Shown: piece by piece, positions 25,961 to 37,149 of the stretch
How positions within the stretch are numbered: the stretch's first letter is position 1
Layout of the letters: the number at the start of each line of letters is the position of its first letter
Origin: Merluccius polli
Lineage: Eukaryota; Chordata; Actinopteri; Gadiformes; Merlucciidae
Direction of reading: 5' to 3'
Assembly: GCA_030340625.1 (NCBI GenBank)
Contig: JAOPHQ010002312.1
Span: forward strand, 122,869-186,868
Length of the DNA: 64,000 bases
Program-made: the position numbers and the translations under genes
Notes under the pieces: model-generated
Told to the model about the DNA's origin: nothing
Databases searched by the model: none
What the model saw: the letters and a program-made list of their open reading frames with translations, nothing else

Positions 25961-25968
25961 CTGTATAT
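25777..25968. repeat. (TA)n arrays flanking a fish repeat fragment
   Basis: TA arrays at about 25777-25861, broken by CAGTATATACAG words, and at about 25905-25968 flank a short unique-looking piece. Together they form about 190 bases of TA-rich palindromic DNA. Confidence 0.9.
25862..25905 (+). mobile_element. Fragment of a widespread fish transposon end
   Basis: The words CTCACCGGCCACTTTATTAG and GGTACACCTTGCTAGTACCG are the well-known start of a highly dispersed fish repeat, recognised from memory. Only about 44 bases are present and TA repeats replace the rest. Confidence 0.5.
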
Positions 25969-25984
25969 ACACACTGATATACTG

Positions 25985-27249
25985 ACTACTGAATCTAAAT
26001 TACAATCTTTATCAAATAATTATTGAAAAAGAAAAGTTGTGCTGCATTATTGTAACATTGTTTTATATAATACATGTATGACATTTATAATACTTGTATT
26101 ATATATACATGTATTATATAAAATAATTAATGTATGACCTCAAAATGTGGAAAGGTTGAGTTGGAGGCTCGACAATATAGAGAATTCTTAGGGGAATCTG
26201 TTAATATTGATCATGTACCAAGGCCATGATATTAAAGCTAATATCACGCTCTTTTCCCCATGCTATGTAGAGATAATATATAGAGCCTCCATAGAGCATG
26301 TATATTGGAAGGATTAATCATTTCACGGGTCCTCTCCCCAATCATATATACACCCACCAACTTGCAGTTTTATTTTGAAAGAGTCAAGAGTCAAGATCAT
26401 TTTTTACTCATAGATTCAATTTGACTGGGATCTGCTGACCACGCAGGCTGTAATGCACCTGAAAAGAGCATGTTGTTCTAACCTGAATGCATTAGTGCTG
26501 ACAGCACTGCCCGAGCGATAGGCTGGCGGACATGCCCTTGGCTACCGTAATCGTAGCATCGCCATAGTTTAAGTGGCCAAAACCTCAGGTACACAACAAC
26601 CACTGCAGTGATGCATTGCTCTTATGTATGCTTGCAATTGGTACATTCAATCAATTCAGTGGGAAATTAGAACACATAACGGCTGAAAAACACAGTGAGT
26701 AACGTTGTATTGCGAAATACGCAGTCGTTTAGATTCAATTGATTCCCATGGTGCCTGAAATGGAAATTCATAACACAAACTGAGCTGCGACAGCAATGTG
26801 AGGGAACAGAGAGAGAGAGAGAGAGAGAATAGAAAAGAGCAATAACAATAACATTAGCAAAACCAATATCAGAATAATAAGGGAGTTGAGTTGGCCCTGA
26901 AGCTAGCGCCGACCATTTAGTTTAAAAGTTTAATGCGGTCTATTTGTAAAGTTCAATCTGATTACTGCTAAATGGTCCTTAAGCCCACGCACAAACAAGC
27001 AAGGCTAATTTCCAATATTCAGTTAAGGTCCAATGTGCATTTGTTAGTTAGTTGTTGACATGATGTTAGTTGGGGAGATTCATAAGGTTCAAAGTCTTCA
27101 ATAATTGAGTAATACATTGTATGAATTAGTATAAACTGACTTTAAATGGGGAAGTAGTATCAGTTGCCAGACTTCAAAGAGTGTAAATATTAAATTTTCT
27201 CCAGGAACACAGCAACAACAAAATATAAAGCACAATACAGAAACATTTA
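25985..27249. other. AT-rich unique sequence, no gene seen
   Basis: No family could be assigned. It contains a short (GA)n run near 26811-26828. Confidence 0.5.
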
Positions 27250-27876
27250 AAATTTGAATCGCGATTAATCACGATTGCCCATTGTTAATCGTGATTAATC
27301 GCAAATTAATCTCACATTTTTTATCTGTTAAAAATGTACTGTAAAGGGCATTTTTCAAGTTTTTAATACTCTTTTCAACATGGGAGTGGACAATATATGC
27401 TTGCTTCATGCAAATGTATGTATATTTTGTATTGGAAATCAATTAAGAACAAAAACACAATGTAGTGTGTCCTACCGTTTTTCCAGCATTAACACAATTA
27501 ACAATCCAGGGACCACACAGGTCAAGCATTTACCAATATGCTCAACTCACAACTCATGGCAAACTCAAGCCCAAGAAACAATGCATCTCAAACAAACAGA
27601 CAAAACAGGCAAAAAAATAGAAGTATAGCCTAACTTCTGTGTCAAAGAAATGGAAGAATAGCCTTGTTACGCCCTTCAGGTGGGGCCCTAGTTACCGCCA
27701 GGATCGAGTGCCTGGCCTTGCTCTATGTTGTCTGTCTTGTCTGGGTTTTATGTGGCGGGCGTGTCGGCAGGTTTCGGCGCCTATCTGCATTCAAGAGTCC
27801 TATTTCAGTAATTATCCACTTTTCACTGTTCCTGCTCACTTTATTACCTCATTCTTTTGACGCATTAACACAGGTA

Positions 27877-28005
27877 CTGGCCTTTTGAGAGACGAGCGGC
27901 GCGGCATGGAGGAGCAGTACCTTGTTGTCGGATTGCTAGTTGCCATCCGTCTCCCATTGAAAAGAATGTCTAGCAGATGCGCATCGCGCCGTCTAAAAAG
28001 GCCAG
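27877..28005. mobile_element. Short palindromic element with CTGGCCTTTT termini and TA flanks
   Basis: Both ends read CTGGCCTTTT inward, followed by (G/T)AGA and a GC-rich CGGCGCG word in both arms. TA stands on each side at 27875-27876 and 28006-28007. At 129 bases it has no coding capacity. TA flanks would suit a Tc1/mariner-type MITE, but TA could instead be part of the terminal repeat. Confidence 0.55.
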
Positions 28006-28059
28006 TAATTATAGTTAGTAATAGTAATAATAGTTAATGCACCAAACTGCTTAGTGGCA

Positions 28060-28461
28060 TGTTAAGAATAAATAATAGTATATGTATCAACAGGCTGTAA
28101 TATCCTCACATAGCCACAAGGGAACAGAAAGAAATATATAAGTTGTATTAACCGCACCTGGCCACCAGATGGCAGCACACATAATACACTGGGGGCGGGC
28201 GTTCAACACTAGCCAATCAGAGCATAGTATGCGTCATAGAGGCCACGCCTGCCCAGGTACTACCAAACTACAGATCCGGGGGGAAGCCAGAAACCCCAGG
28301 CAGCGTATCTGTTAGATATCCAGCTAAGGGGGAGCTCCACGCGTGTGAATTTTACAATTCCTCTCCATTTGCTTCATAGATAAATACCCAAAGCTAAACA
28401 AATAAAGTGAGTTAAAAGCGATCCTGTGTCGGGGGCCTTCTTCCTCAACGAACACATCACA
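28060..28461 (+). mobile_element. Solo LTR with 4-bp target-site duplication
   Basis: The 402-base unit starts TGTTAAG and ends CATCACA, with the standard TG...CA termini. GGCA is present immediately before (28056-28059) and after (28462-28465), a 4-bp target duplication. A CCAAT word lies at 28213-28217 and an AATAAA signal at 28401-28406, about 55 bases before the end, as in a U3-R-U5 structure. No internal retroelement sequence adjoins either side, so it arose by recombination between two LTRs. The family is not recognised; a 4-bp duplication fits Ty3/gypsy, BEL or ERV. Confidence 0.8.
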
Positions 28462-28529
28462 GGCATTAAAACGAATTTGCGTGAACGCCGTTATTATCAC
28501 GTTTATTGCCCAGCCCTAATTTAAATACA

Positions 28530-29069
28530 AATAAATGAATGATAAATTGCAATTTTTCCCTGATTCACCCTTGCTTAATATTCGTAAACACAATTAAGAA
28601 AACAACTCTAACATTACAAAAAGTTACATTAAAGGAAAAAAAAGTCAATTTAACATCTGGATTGTACTTTCTAGCAAGAAGGTTTATTGACGGTGTTTTT
28701 GATATGCGCGGTCAGTGCTAGCTTGACTTTTCGAGATACCGCCTAACAGGGTGCCCTCGGGTAGCTTTTATGCAACTGTTGGTGCAGCTAAAGTTTTGAA
28801 TCCAAGCGCAGCACCCTCCCACACCAGTACCTCTTGGGCTTCACACTTCTGTGATCCTAACACCATTGTTATTCGCCTCAAGAGTGGGGAAGCGCATGGT
28901 GCTCCTGCATGTCAGTATGGCAAACCGAAACAGGCAGAGGTCTACGATGGATTCTGAACAGTCAGCGAGGACATAAGTATTTTATCTCTTTACCTTCTTC
29001 ATGTGACATACAATTCAGAATTATCAAAGTCAGTCGTCAAATTATGAATAATATTTGAAAAAAAAGTCC
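28530..29069. other. Unassigned sequence
   Basis: The frame at 28751-28957 has no recognisable domain and no visible splice context. Nothing else is noted. Confidence 0.4.
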
Positions 29070-29225
29070 CAAAAATGGGATGTTGATTTGTCATTATGAC
29101 GCACGTCAGACACCATGAATAAAATTCTGAAACAAAATGAAACCATATACAGTGGTGCAAATTGGCAGAGTGATACTATTTATAGCCAATTCTAAATGAA
29201 GCCAAAGCTGAATAGCATCATTAAT
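29070..29225 (+). repeat. Direct repeat copy 1 (156 bp)
   Basis: This matches 31306-31459 along its whole length with two base changes (near 29110 and 29127) and one 2-base indel near 29169. It starts at CAAAAATGGGATG and ends at CATCATTAAT; beyond these points the two loci differ. It has no obvious terminal inverted repeats or coding potential. Confidence 0.9.
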
Positions 29226-30409
29226 TATGGAGATAATGGTGCCTTAGATGTAAATGTGACCAGGCTTTTACCCCCCCGGGACTTGACGATTACATATCTC
29301 CTGCCATGGCTGCACTCCTTAAACTCACTACATTACTGTTCCTCATGGACACCAAGGGAATCCCCCATTCCACCGCGGCACCCTGTTGTGCCAAGCATTC
29401 GTCCATGCACCCTCAGACCCAGCACCCATAGCACCGTGACAGGTAGCACACACATTTCACTGCCCTCTGTGGCTACGGGGTCCGTGGTCGAGAGCAGCTT
29501 TTAAACTGAAACAACAGATTACTATCACCACGGCCATGTTGCAGCCAGCACTGAGGAGAACAACCCCTTGAAGAGGACAATAGGCTATGAATTGATTTAT
29601 GAGAGTTCAAAGGGCCGTAATGTGCAGTAGTAACAAGGAATCAATGGGCTAGAAAAATGCTAACAGCCTTTTATGTCCCAGGCCTTTTGTCTCATCCAGA
29701 ATTTGGTTAATTTAATTTTTCTATTTTTTTTTCTGAGGGAGGAGAGGGGGTGATGGAGCATCACTCCAGTAGCTTCAGTTTAGATGCTGGCAGGGGGGGG
29801 GGGGGGGGGGGGTGTGAGTGTCTTTAGAAATAGCTCTATTTAAAAAAAATTAAAAAATCAGTATAAACTGTTTAAATGGTGAATAGCAAGGTGGAAAAAT
29901 TGTTGCGCTGTTGCACTGATTTGATTTGTCATTAATATAATTACATACCTGAGGAAAGAGGCGCAGAAAGGTGTGCTTTTTTTATCTGCCAGTTCCAATA
30001 AAAAATAATATCGGAAATGAAAAGAAAAAAGAGAAGAAAAAGTGTATATGGTACGGGGTGAAAAGTGAACTGACTTTGTGGAGTGTGGTGTATGATGGAA
30101 GTTGACATTTGATTTTCTTTTATATAGGGCCACTGATCAATGTGTCAATATGACCAGCACCCTCCAGAGAGCCTCAGGGGAAAGCTAATTACAAGAAATG
30201 TCAAATGTTTTTTTTTTCCTTTTCAGCTAATCATTAAATGACCACCTGTTATCTGTACTTCTGAATTTCTCGGAATCATTCAAAATTAATGAAAGTGTTT
30301 CCATGACATTTACTGCCTAAAAATAATTCAACATATAATTATACAACAATCATTTCATCCACAATTATTGCTAATGTTAGCACGATAGTGACAGCACGAT
30401 AGTGAACGC
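29226..30409. other. Sequence between the direct repeats, first part
   Basis: Unique AT-rich DNA with a G20 run at 29793-29812. A small GC-richer stretch at 29260-29500 has an open frame without recognisable domains. Confidence 0.5.
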
Positions 30410-30893
30410 CAGTGTTTTTCAACCTGTGGTACACATATCCCTGGTGGTACGCGAGGGTACTGCAGGTGGTACGTGGGATTTTATTCTTGAAATAGACACA
30501 TACAATAATATGAACTAATAAAATAGATAATGGAAAAATAAATATATTATAAATATTGTTTAGTTAAGATATTATTATGGCTCGTTGTTATTTCAAAAAC
30601 GGTGTTGCTTTGTGCAGTCCATTATCTTTTCCATTATGTTTTCCATTGATGTTTTGTGTTAATTTGTGTTTGCTAAATAAACACAATAGAAACATTAGCA
30701 GCGTTGCTGACTTTTTATTTCCACTTTTTCCCACTGGTCATTGCCTTCTTGCAGTAATAATTGTGTATAAAGGGGACGCTCTTTGCTCAGCCACTGCATG
30801 TGTATTTATCTATTTTTTACCATTTGCATATGAGTTGGTCCGTGAAAGGTCTTGATGACAATGTAGTAGGTCAAAGGTTGGGAACCACGGGTG
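30410..30893. mobile_element. Old hAT-like non-autonomous element
   Basis: The left end reads CAGTGTTTTTCAACCTGTGG. The right end, read inward, gives CCGTGGTTCCCAACCTTTGA, about 14 of 20 bases complementary. CAGTG...TTC-CAACCT termini are typical of hAT/Charlie-type elements of vertebrates. GGTACGCG/GGTACGTGGG words near the left end are also common in fish copies. The expected 8-bp target duplication is no longer clear, so boundaries are approximate. No transposase is present. Confidence 0.5.
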
Positions 30894-31088
30894 TACACCT
30901 CAACACTGCCAGCATGCAATTATAAAATCTGAAAATAATAATTATTTTTCTTTTTTTGGGATAAGGTGAGCCGATGATTTGGCTCCATCACATTTACTTC
31001 ATGTAATTGCCTATTCAGTTATTCAATAGATAAACAAATGTCGTTATGTGTCAAAAGTTGTTTTTTACTTGGTAAGAATAGCTTTTGG

Positions 31089-31296
31089 CAGTGGCGAACT
31101 ATCGACGGTGCAACCGGGCCCAGACGCCGGGGGGGGGGCCCATGAAGGAAGAACATTTTTTTTTAAATCCGCCCCCCCCCCCCCCCCCCCCGTCAACAAT
31201 CGTGCAGCCCCCCCCCCCCCCCCCCCCCGTCAACAATGGCGGGGGCACAAAAAAAAATTTTGCACCGGGGCCTATCATCATGACGTTATGCCACTG
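31089..31296. mobile_element. Short hAT-type MITE with perfect 8-bp target duplication
   Basis: The element begins CAGTGGCGAAC and its other end, read inward, begins CAGTGGCATAAC. GCTTTTGG stands directly outside both ends (31081-31088 and 31297-31304), the exact 8-bp duplication expected of hAT transposition. Inside are two poly(C) runs, C20 at 31172-31191 and C21 at 31208-31228, each followed by GTCAACAAT, so part of the element is itself duplicated. At 208 bases it cannot encode a transposase. The intact duplication suggests a recent insertion. Confidence 0.85.
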
Positions 31297-31305
31297 GCTT
31301 TTGGA

Positions 31306-31459
31306 CAAAAATGGGATGTTGATTTGTCATTATGACACACGTCAGACACCATGAATACAATTCTGAAACAAAATGAAACCATATACAGTGGTGCAAATTG
31401 GCAGTGATACTATTTATAGCCAATTCTAAATGAAGCCAAAGCTGAATAGCATCATTAAT
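31306..31459 (+). repeat. Direct repeat copy 2 (154 bp)
   Basis: This is the partner of 29070-29225 in the same orientation, starting two bases after the hAT MITE's right target duplication. High identity over the whole length points to a recent duplication or a recently active repeat family. Confidence 0.9.
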
Positions 31460-32536
31460 GGTTTAGTAGGCGGTAAAGTGCCCGTTCAAATGCTTATATT
31501 ATCATAAAAAGAAAAATACATTTTTTGTCAGAAATCAATCAGGTCATAGATTTAACCATTCATTGCATGAAATGGTAATACACTTTAGTTTAGCGGTATG
31601 GTTCCACTATTTTAGGGTGCTCCCTGCTGTAGGATTTAAAGCATGACCTAAAGATGTCAGATACAGGATAATATTTGAGAACAGGGAGCACCAGACAATC
31701 ACCCCATGGGTTACATCAGGTGTCTCAGCCCATTGTGTAGGTTATATAAAGTACAGAGCAGAACCAAAGCAGATGGAGGCTGGGGTGGCGGTGGATGAAA
31801 TCCAGCTCAGCACTTAACTTTGCAGAGAGTGTGTGTGTGAGATGGAAGGTTTTAATTTGACCGCCTATCAGTGTACATGGGTTTGATTGGACCGCATTAG
31901 CTGTCAGCTGACAGGCGGCGCATGACTAGTGTGTCCCGCCAGAACTAGCTACGCCCATTAGTGTACCTTTACAATCTTCAGAATGAATACATTTTTTGTG
32001 TAAAAAAATATATACCAGTATCTCACAAAAGTCAGATACTGGATCGTTATAGTCATGATTGTTACATTTCTACCATATGTTATTAAAGATCAATATGTCT
32101 AGTTGATAAGTTGAAATAACAATACTAGAAAACATACACCATTTCATAATTAAAAAAAAATAACAAGCAAAAATGTCATCCAATGTCCAGAAATATGACT
32201 TCTTATTTAATCAAACTAAAATAACATCCAGCAATTTATCTCTGCCAAAAACCACAGCATGGCAGCACAACTTTTCATAACCTTCACAGTTCACTGCATG
32301 CTGAGCTTCCCACACTCAATTTAATGTTTGCTATTAGGAGTTATATTGTAACAGCCCACCACACCATTTTTTTTAGGTCCGGTCTCTGGTGAGATTTTGT
32401 TCCAGCAACAGAAGAATATGAATTCAGTTCTTGTTTCTCGTCTGTATCACTTTTATTTATTTTATTTATTGCGACTAAATAAAATCTATCTGCATGTTTC
32501 TTTTCAGTCAAACATTCGTTGTAAACATCTTTTTCC
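31460..32536. other. Unique AT-rich sequence
   Basis: No gene or repeat family was recognised. Confidence 0.5.
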
Positions 32537-32564
32537 ATTATTATTATTATTATTATTATTATTA
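32537..32564. repeat. (ATT)9 microsatellite
   Basis: A perfect ATT array sits directly against the left edge of the L2 remnant. Confidence 0.95.
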
Positions 32565-33071
32565 TGAGGGAAGCAGCGCAGCTCTTGGTCCAAGCACTCA
32601 TCATCTCCCGCCTCGACTACTGCTGGACTCCCAGCCTCCGCGATCAAGCCTTTGCAACGCATCCAGAACGCAGCAGCATGACTCATGTACAACCTGCCAA
32701 AGTTCTCCCACCTGACCCCTCCTCTCTTCCGCAACCTCCACTGGCTCCCTGTAGCGGCTCGTATCAGATTCAAGATGCTGGTACTGACCTACAAGGCTGT
32801 CAATGGAACCGCCCCGACCCACCTCCAAGCACTAGTCAGACCCCACGCCCCGGCTAGAGCCCTCCATGCATCTCCCTCGGCCGGCCGGCTGGTACCGCCA
32901 TCCCTGAGAGCGAGCCAAGGTCGCACAGCTAAGTCACAACTCTTCTCCGTCTTGGCGCCACTATGGTGGAACGACCTCCCTGCTGACGTGAGGACCGCAG
33001 AGTCAGAGACCACCTGCTTCCGCAAGAGACTCAAGACCCACCTGTTCAGAGTTCACCTGGATCCCGCTTAG
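32564..33071 (+). pseudogene. L2-type LINE reverse transcriptase, C-terminal remnant
   Basis: The translation shows the hallmark end of the CR1/L2-clade LINE ORF2. AAQLLVQALIISRLDYC is read in one frame (from 32564); NLPKFSHLTP, LHWLPVAARIRF, YKAVNGTAP and FSVLAPLWWNDLPADVR are read in another (from 32685). The shift lies just after the DYC motif near 32623, and a TGA interrupts the second frame just before 32685. The catalytic core and endonuclease are absent because the copy is 5'-truncated, as is usual for LINEs. The frame ends HLFRVHLDPA and the 3' tail follows. This is a dead copy. Confidence 0.88.
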
Positions 33072-33275
33072 CATCCTTCCTCTACTACCCCCCCCCCTCC
33101 CACTAATAAAACTTATCTCTTTTGTATACTAGCAATTTGTTAACTTAGCAATTAGGTGTGCTTGAAACTCGTTCTTGTGAAATCCTTACTCTACTGATAG
33201 CGGTTTAGTGTTGCACTCAGTCAGTAAGTCGCTTTGGACAAAAGTGTCTGCTAAATGCCCTAAATGTAAATGTAA
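33072..33275 (+). mobile_element. 3' untranslated region and tail of the L2 remnant
   Basis: After the stop at about 33071 come a C-run and roughly 150 bases of untranslated sequence. The conserved tail at 33221-33275 starts CAGTAAGTCGCTTTGGAC and ends in TAAATGTAAATG. It matches the minus-strand fragment at 21236-21312. In this clade the tail folds into a stem-loop read by the element's own reverse transcriptase. Confidence 0.8.
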
Positions 33276-33279
33276 CTCA

Positions 33280-34930
33280 CTGTAAATAATTCCTTGTTAA
33301 TCAAAAGTTTGTTTCATAATACATTTTTCATTTCACTTACATTTTCATAATTTTCATATCTTGCAGCTATTACTGAGATTTATGCATCAACCAGTACAGC
33401 GAGAGAAATCTTTCTGAAATATCTACTCTGTCAATATATATCTGCTTTAATGATGTCGGTTAGTGACTATAATGGGCTCCCAAACTGGAGAGTAAAACTG
33501 GGTTCATGATCTAAGACAGCCTGTTGTCAGGTTTGATTTAGGGGCTAAAGTGTGAGGTGAACTTGCTGACAGTGAGTCTTTTTGTTGTGAGGTAACTATC
33601 TCGCAACACAAGACAAGGTCTGCAGTTCTCCCCTCTAGCAGAGTTTATTCGCCGATCCACATCTTAGTTGCTCCACTCTTAGACCTTTCACCCAAAGTCT
33701 GATATTCTTGCACTTAGTTGCATGAAAAAGCCTATGAATGCATATAGCCTGTTGCACTCACATAGTCAGAAACACAGAATCACACTGGGGCAGAAATGTT
33801 ACAGTAGTTATTTTTCCCAGCATGATTTCTGTGTTGAGCCTGTGTATAAAAAATTACCTCTTTATATCCATTTTATTTTCCACACAACCTGCTTACTGTT
33901 CACATAGTGTGAACTAAGCATCAAGCCAACACATTTGTCTGAGTTGTTTGGCGCCTGAGCATGAAAAAGGCTGTGTGACAAACAGTAAAACATCTTATGA
34001 TAACTGGATAAACTTAATTGCCTTAACCATCAACAGTATTACTTTTGTAAATATAACATAATATAAAGTATAATATTCAGTGGGAACCCTATCATAGTCG
34101 TAACTTATCTTTACTTACTGCTGGCATCAGCTTGTGCAAGGTCACCCAAAGAGGATTTGTCTCTATAGACAATGAATTGCTACCAGATATTATTTTAAGA
34201 CAGTAGGCTTGTGTATCCTGCTTTATTTTTGCCTAGAGCGTTCTGTTTGCAGGGGATGTTGTGATACGCTGGGGTACATGTTTACAGGAGCTGGCTGGAT
34301 TTGAGTAAAAAAAATGGTGTCTAGACATCTTTGTACTATATTTGGAAGGTATTGTACAACAGACAGACATAAGTATAATCGTACACTAGGATCACAGCGA
34401 TGCCTGAACCAAACATGACACTCTCCAACAATATCACACTTATGATTGACAATGTTTGTTTACTACAATCATTTAAAATGACGATTGAATTTGGGGTTGC
34501 GTTCGTTATTTTGCAGCGTGTGACTCATCGTCGAAATTGCCGTGCATGCTGATTTTAAAATGTAGGCATAGAGAGGATGTGGTGTTTTGAGTCAAACAAC
34601 AGAACAATGCCCAGTTTGTGGATACAACACAGAAATTGCTATGAAGGATTTACTCTCATCCTGCAGCCTTAAAGACTTTAAGCCCATAGCATCCAGCCCC
34701 AGGTGGCGGGTATACACATGGAAGATGCTAATCACTCAGGTGTTGGTGAAGAGGGGGTGAGGTGGGGGAGATGGGCTGTGCCCTGGCTTCCTCTCTGCCC
34801 CCCCGCAGCTCACCTTCCTGGGGGAAATCACAGTAGGCTGCCTCCAATCAAAACAGGTAAACAACGTGTGCCTTAGTCCTCCTCCAGACAAAACTGAGAC
34901 AAAACACCGAGCACCAACATGCACACACGA
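33280..34930. other. Unique sequence, no gene seen
   Basis: Frames lack recognisable domains and no element was identified. Confidence 0.5.
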
Positions 34931-34935
34931 AGAAG

Positions 34936-34970
<35 letters not shown>

Positions 34971-35053
34971 AACCCACACACAGATGTGCACACAAAATCA
35001 AACAGACACACACACACACAACCCCACACACATGCGTGCACACATACAAAAAA
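34936..35053. repeat. (AC)n-rich block
   Basis: A nearly perfect AC run at 34936-34963 is followed by degenerate AC-rich DNA. The 142-codon minus-strand cysteine/valine-rich frame across it is an artefact. Confidence 0.9.
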
Positions 35054-35433
35054 AGGGGCAGTATAGGAAGATGCACACAAAAAAACACAAGAGTCTAACA
35101 TACAAATATAGTGTGCCAATCTGTGCGTATTCAATTGGGTAGACACACATACACACGCCAGCACCCTGGCTAGCAGGTATCTCTCCGGCAGGCAACAGGC
35201 CAGGATCAGTCAGCCGTGGCAGAGTAGGACGTGGCGCAGGCAGATTGGAGATACTTCTCCTCTATTTTAGGCATCATCCTAACAAGCATCCCCAGACAGG
35301 GCTGTAGGGGAGCGGGGTGACTGCTGGGCCTGGCGCCACTCACCCCCCTCCCCACCACCAGCACAAAACACAGCCACCAGCAGGGCTAACTACCGTCAGA
35401 GGCTCAACCAGCTGCTGACGAATGCCCACTCAA

Positions 35434-35453
35434 CCCCCCCCCCCCCCCCCCCC
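35434..35453. repeat. Poly(C) run, 20 bases
   Basis: This is an uninterrupted C run. Confidence 0.95.
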
Positions 35454-35734
35454 GCACCCCGCACCCCTCATCCGTCCAACCAAATCCAGGCACCCAGGGG
35501 AGCATGACTCCCCGGAAGACTTGCAGAAAAAGAAATGATTTGAGGCAAAACAGGGCTCATTTGAAGCTGAACTGGGCTATCAGCGGAGGGTTGTGGATGT
35601 CGAATATCTTGCAGTTAGAGAGAGAGAGAGACACACACACAGAGGTCTGTGTAATGTGTTTATGTGTGTGGTTGTGTTTTTATTTTTGGTCGATGGAAGC
35701 AATTTGGAAAGACGCCTTAATATGCTGAATGTGT

Positions 35735-35885
35735 AATGATGAAAATGCATGTGTGTAGGTCTATGTGTGTATCGGCGGGTGTGTGTGTAGGTCTGTGTGT
35801 GTGTTTGTGTAGGTCTGTGTGTGTGTGTGTGTGTGTGTGCGCACATGCGTGTGCATCTGCGTGTGTGTGTGTGTATGAGTGTGTC
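35735..35885. repeat. Degenerate (GT)n block
   Basis: GTGTGTAGGTCTGTGTGT-like words repeat about four times, with a purer GT run at about 35815-35838. Confidence 0.85.
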
Positions 35886-35889
35886 GTGG

Positions 35890-36620
35890 TCTGAACTCTG
35901 AAATTAAAAAATTTGAAAGAAAGACAAGGAAGGAAGACGGAGAGGAGGAGAACTAGAGGGAGGGGGTAACATCTGTTCAGTCACATGGGGAAGAGGGAAG
36001 TGAGTATGTTAAATTTCCCTCCCTGATGAAGGAACAATGGTGGCGCACACTAGGGGGCTATAAACGCCTCAATACAAATTAGCCCATTAATAAAGTGTTT
36101 TAATAGGTTGTGTACAACAATAACATTGGGTACATTTTCTTAGAAACTTCTTTCTTTCTTAATAATCTCAATTTGGTGTGGGTCTCTATGCGAAAATAAA
36201 TGACTCACAACTCCTCGAAAAAAGGTTTATTTTCTGAATGCTTATTGAAGGATGTCGAGAGATCTCTTTGATGGTCCATGATTGGAAACAGCTTTCAGCA
36301 GAGCTGCAATACACATGTATTAAAATGTAGGGAAGGGGGGAAGATAAACACATTTTTATTCAAATCCCATAAGCTCTCATTTATCAATGCTCTTTGCTCA
36401 GACATTTGTCCCTTGAAGATTATTTTATTTTATTGTGTGTGAGTGGGGCTGAATACATGAGATGAAAATGGACCGATCTTCTGGAAACAAAGGCTGGAGA
36501 CGTGGCCAGATGAATCAAGCGGCCTATCACGGACTTCAATAAGAGGGCACATAAGGTTCCCATTGGTCGGAATTGGTGACAGTATGCGAGGTGACACATG
36601 GAGCAAGTGGGTTCTTACTT
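35890..36620. other. Unique sequence, no gene seen
   Basis: A purine-rich stretch lies near 35900-35970. No element was recognised. Confidence 0.45.
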
Positions 36621-36622
36621 CT

Positions 36623-36840
36623 TTGTGTGTGTGTGTCTGTGTAGGCCTATATCTGTGTGTGTGTAGGTCTATATGTGTGTGTGTGTGTGGTTAAGTGTGT
36701 TCTTGCATTTGTGTGCTGTGTGTGTGTGTTCATGCGTGTTTGTGCACGTGCTTGTCATGTCTACATGTCACTTATGTGTTTGCAGCTTAACGTGAACACA
36801 CACACACACACACACACAGACATACACACACACATACACG
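36623..36840. repeat. Degenerate (GT)n then (AC)n arrays
   Basis: GT-rich sequence up to about 36750 is followed by AC runs from 36796 to 36838. Together they form a long imperfect inverted repeat by composition. Confidence 0.8.
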
Positions 36841-36865
36841 TCTCGGAACGTCACCCGAGACGTGT
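36836..36865. other. Perfect 11-bp hairpin
   Basis: ACACGTCTCGG at 36836-36846 is exactly complementary to CCGAGACGTGT at 36855-36865, with an 8-base loop. It sits between the AC array and a GC-rich stretch. Confidence 0.5.
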
Positions 36866-37063
36866 GGCGGCCGTTTGCGCGGCACGCACACAGGCCGCCG
36901 TGGCTGCCAGACCACAGAGCGCTGTGCTGTCACTCTATGATGGGGGGGCGGGTGAGGATGGTGGGGAGAGTTGGGGGAGGTGTGGCTGGGGATGACATTC
37001 ACGTTGGCAGTAAATATCAGCACTATGATGTGGGGACATTAATGATGTATGAGGGCCCAGCGA

Positions 37064-37089
37064 GGGGGGGGGGGGGGGGGGGGGGGGGG
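37064..37089. repeat. Poly(G) run, 26 bases
   Basis: This is an uninterrupted G run within GC-rich DNA. Confidence 0.95.
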
Positions 37090-37149
37090 CAGCACCACGG
37101 CTTCACAGGGCCTTATTACTAAGAGTGAGAGACCTAAATCCTCCTGCTT

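Larger units (their letters stand above)
27250..28520 (+). mobile_element. Non-autonomous fish repeat carrying nested insertions
   Basis: The left part has the ATTAATCGCGATTAATC-type start and the following several hundred bases of a very common fish repeat, recognised from memory. The right end reads GGCATTAAAACGAATTTGCG and finishes in CCCAGCCCTAAT, the other end of that repeat. Between them lie about 200 unassigned bases (27665-27870), a palindromic TA-flanked element and a solo LTR. Removing the LTR rejoins TTAGTGGCA to TTAAAACG cleanly, showing the host repeat is older. The superfamily is uncertain. Confidence 0.5.
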
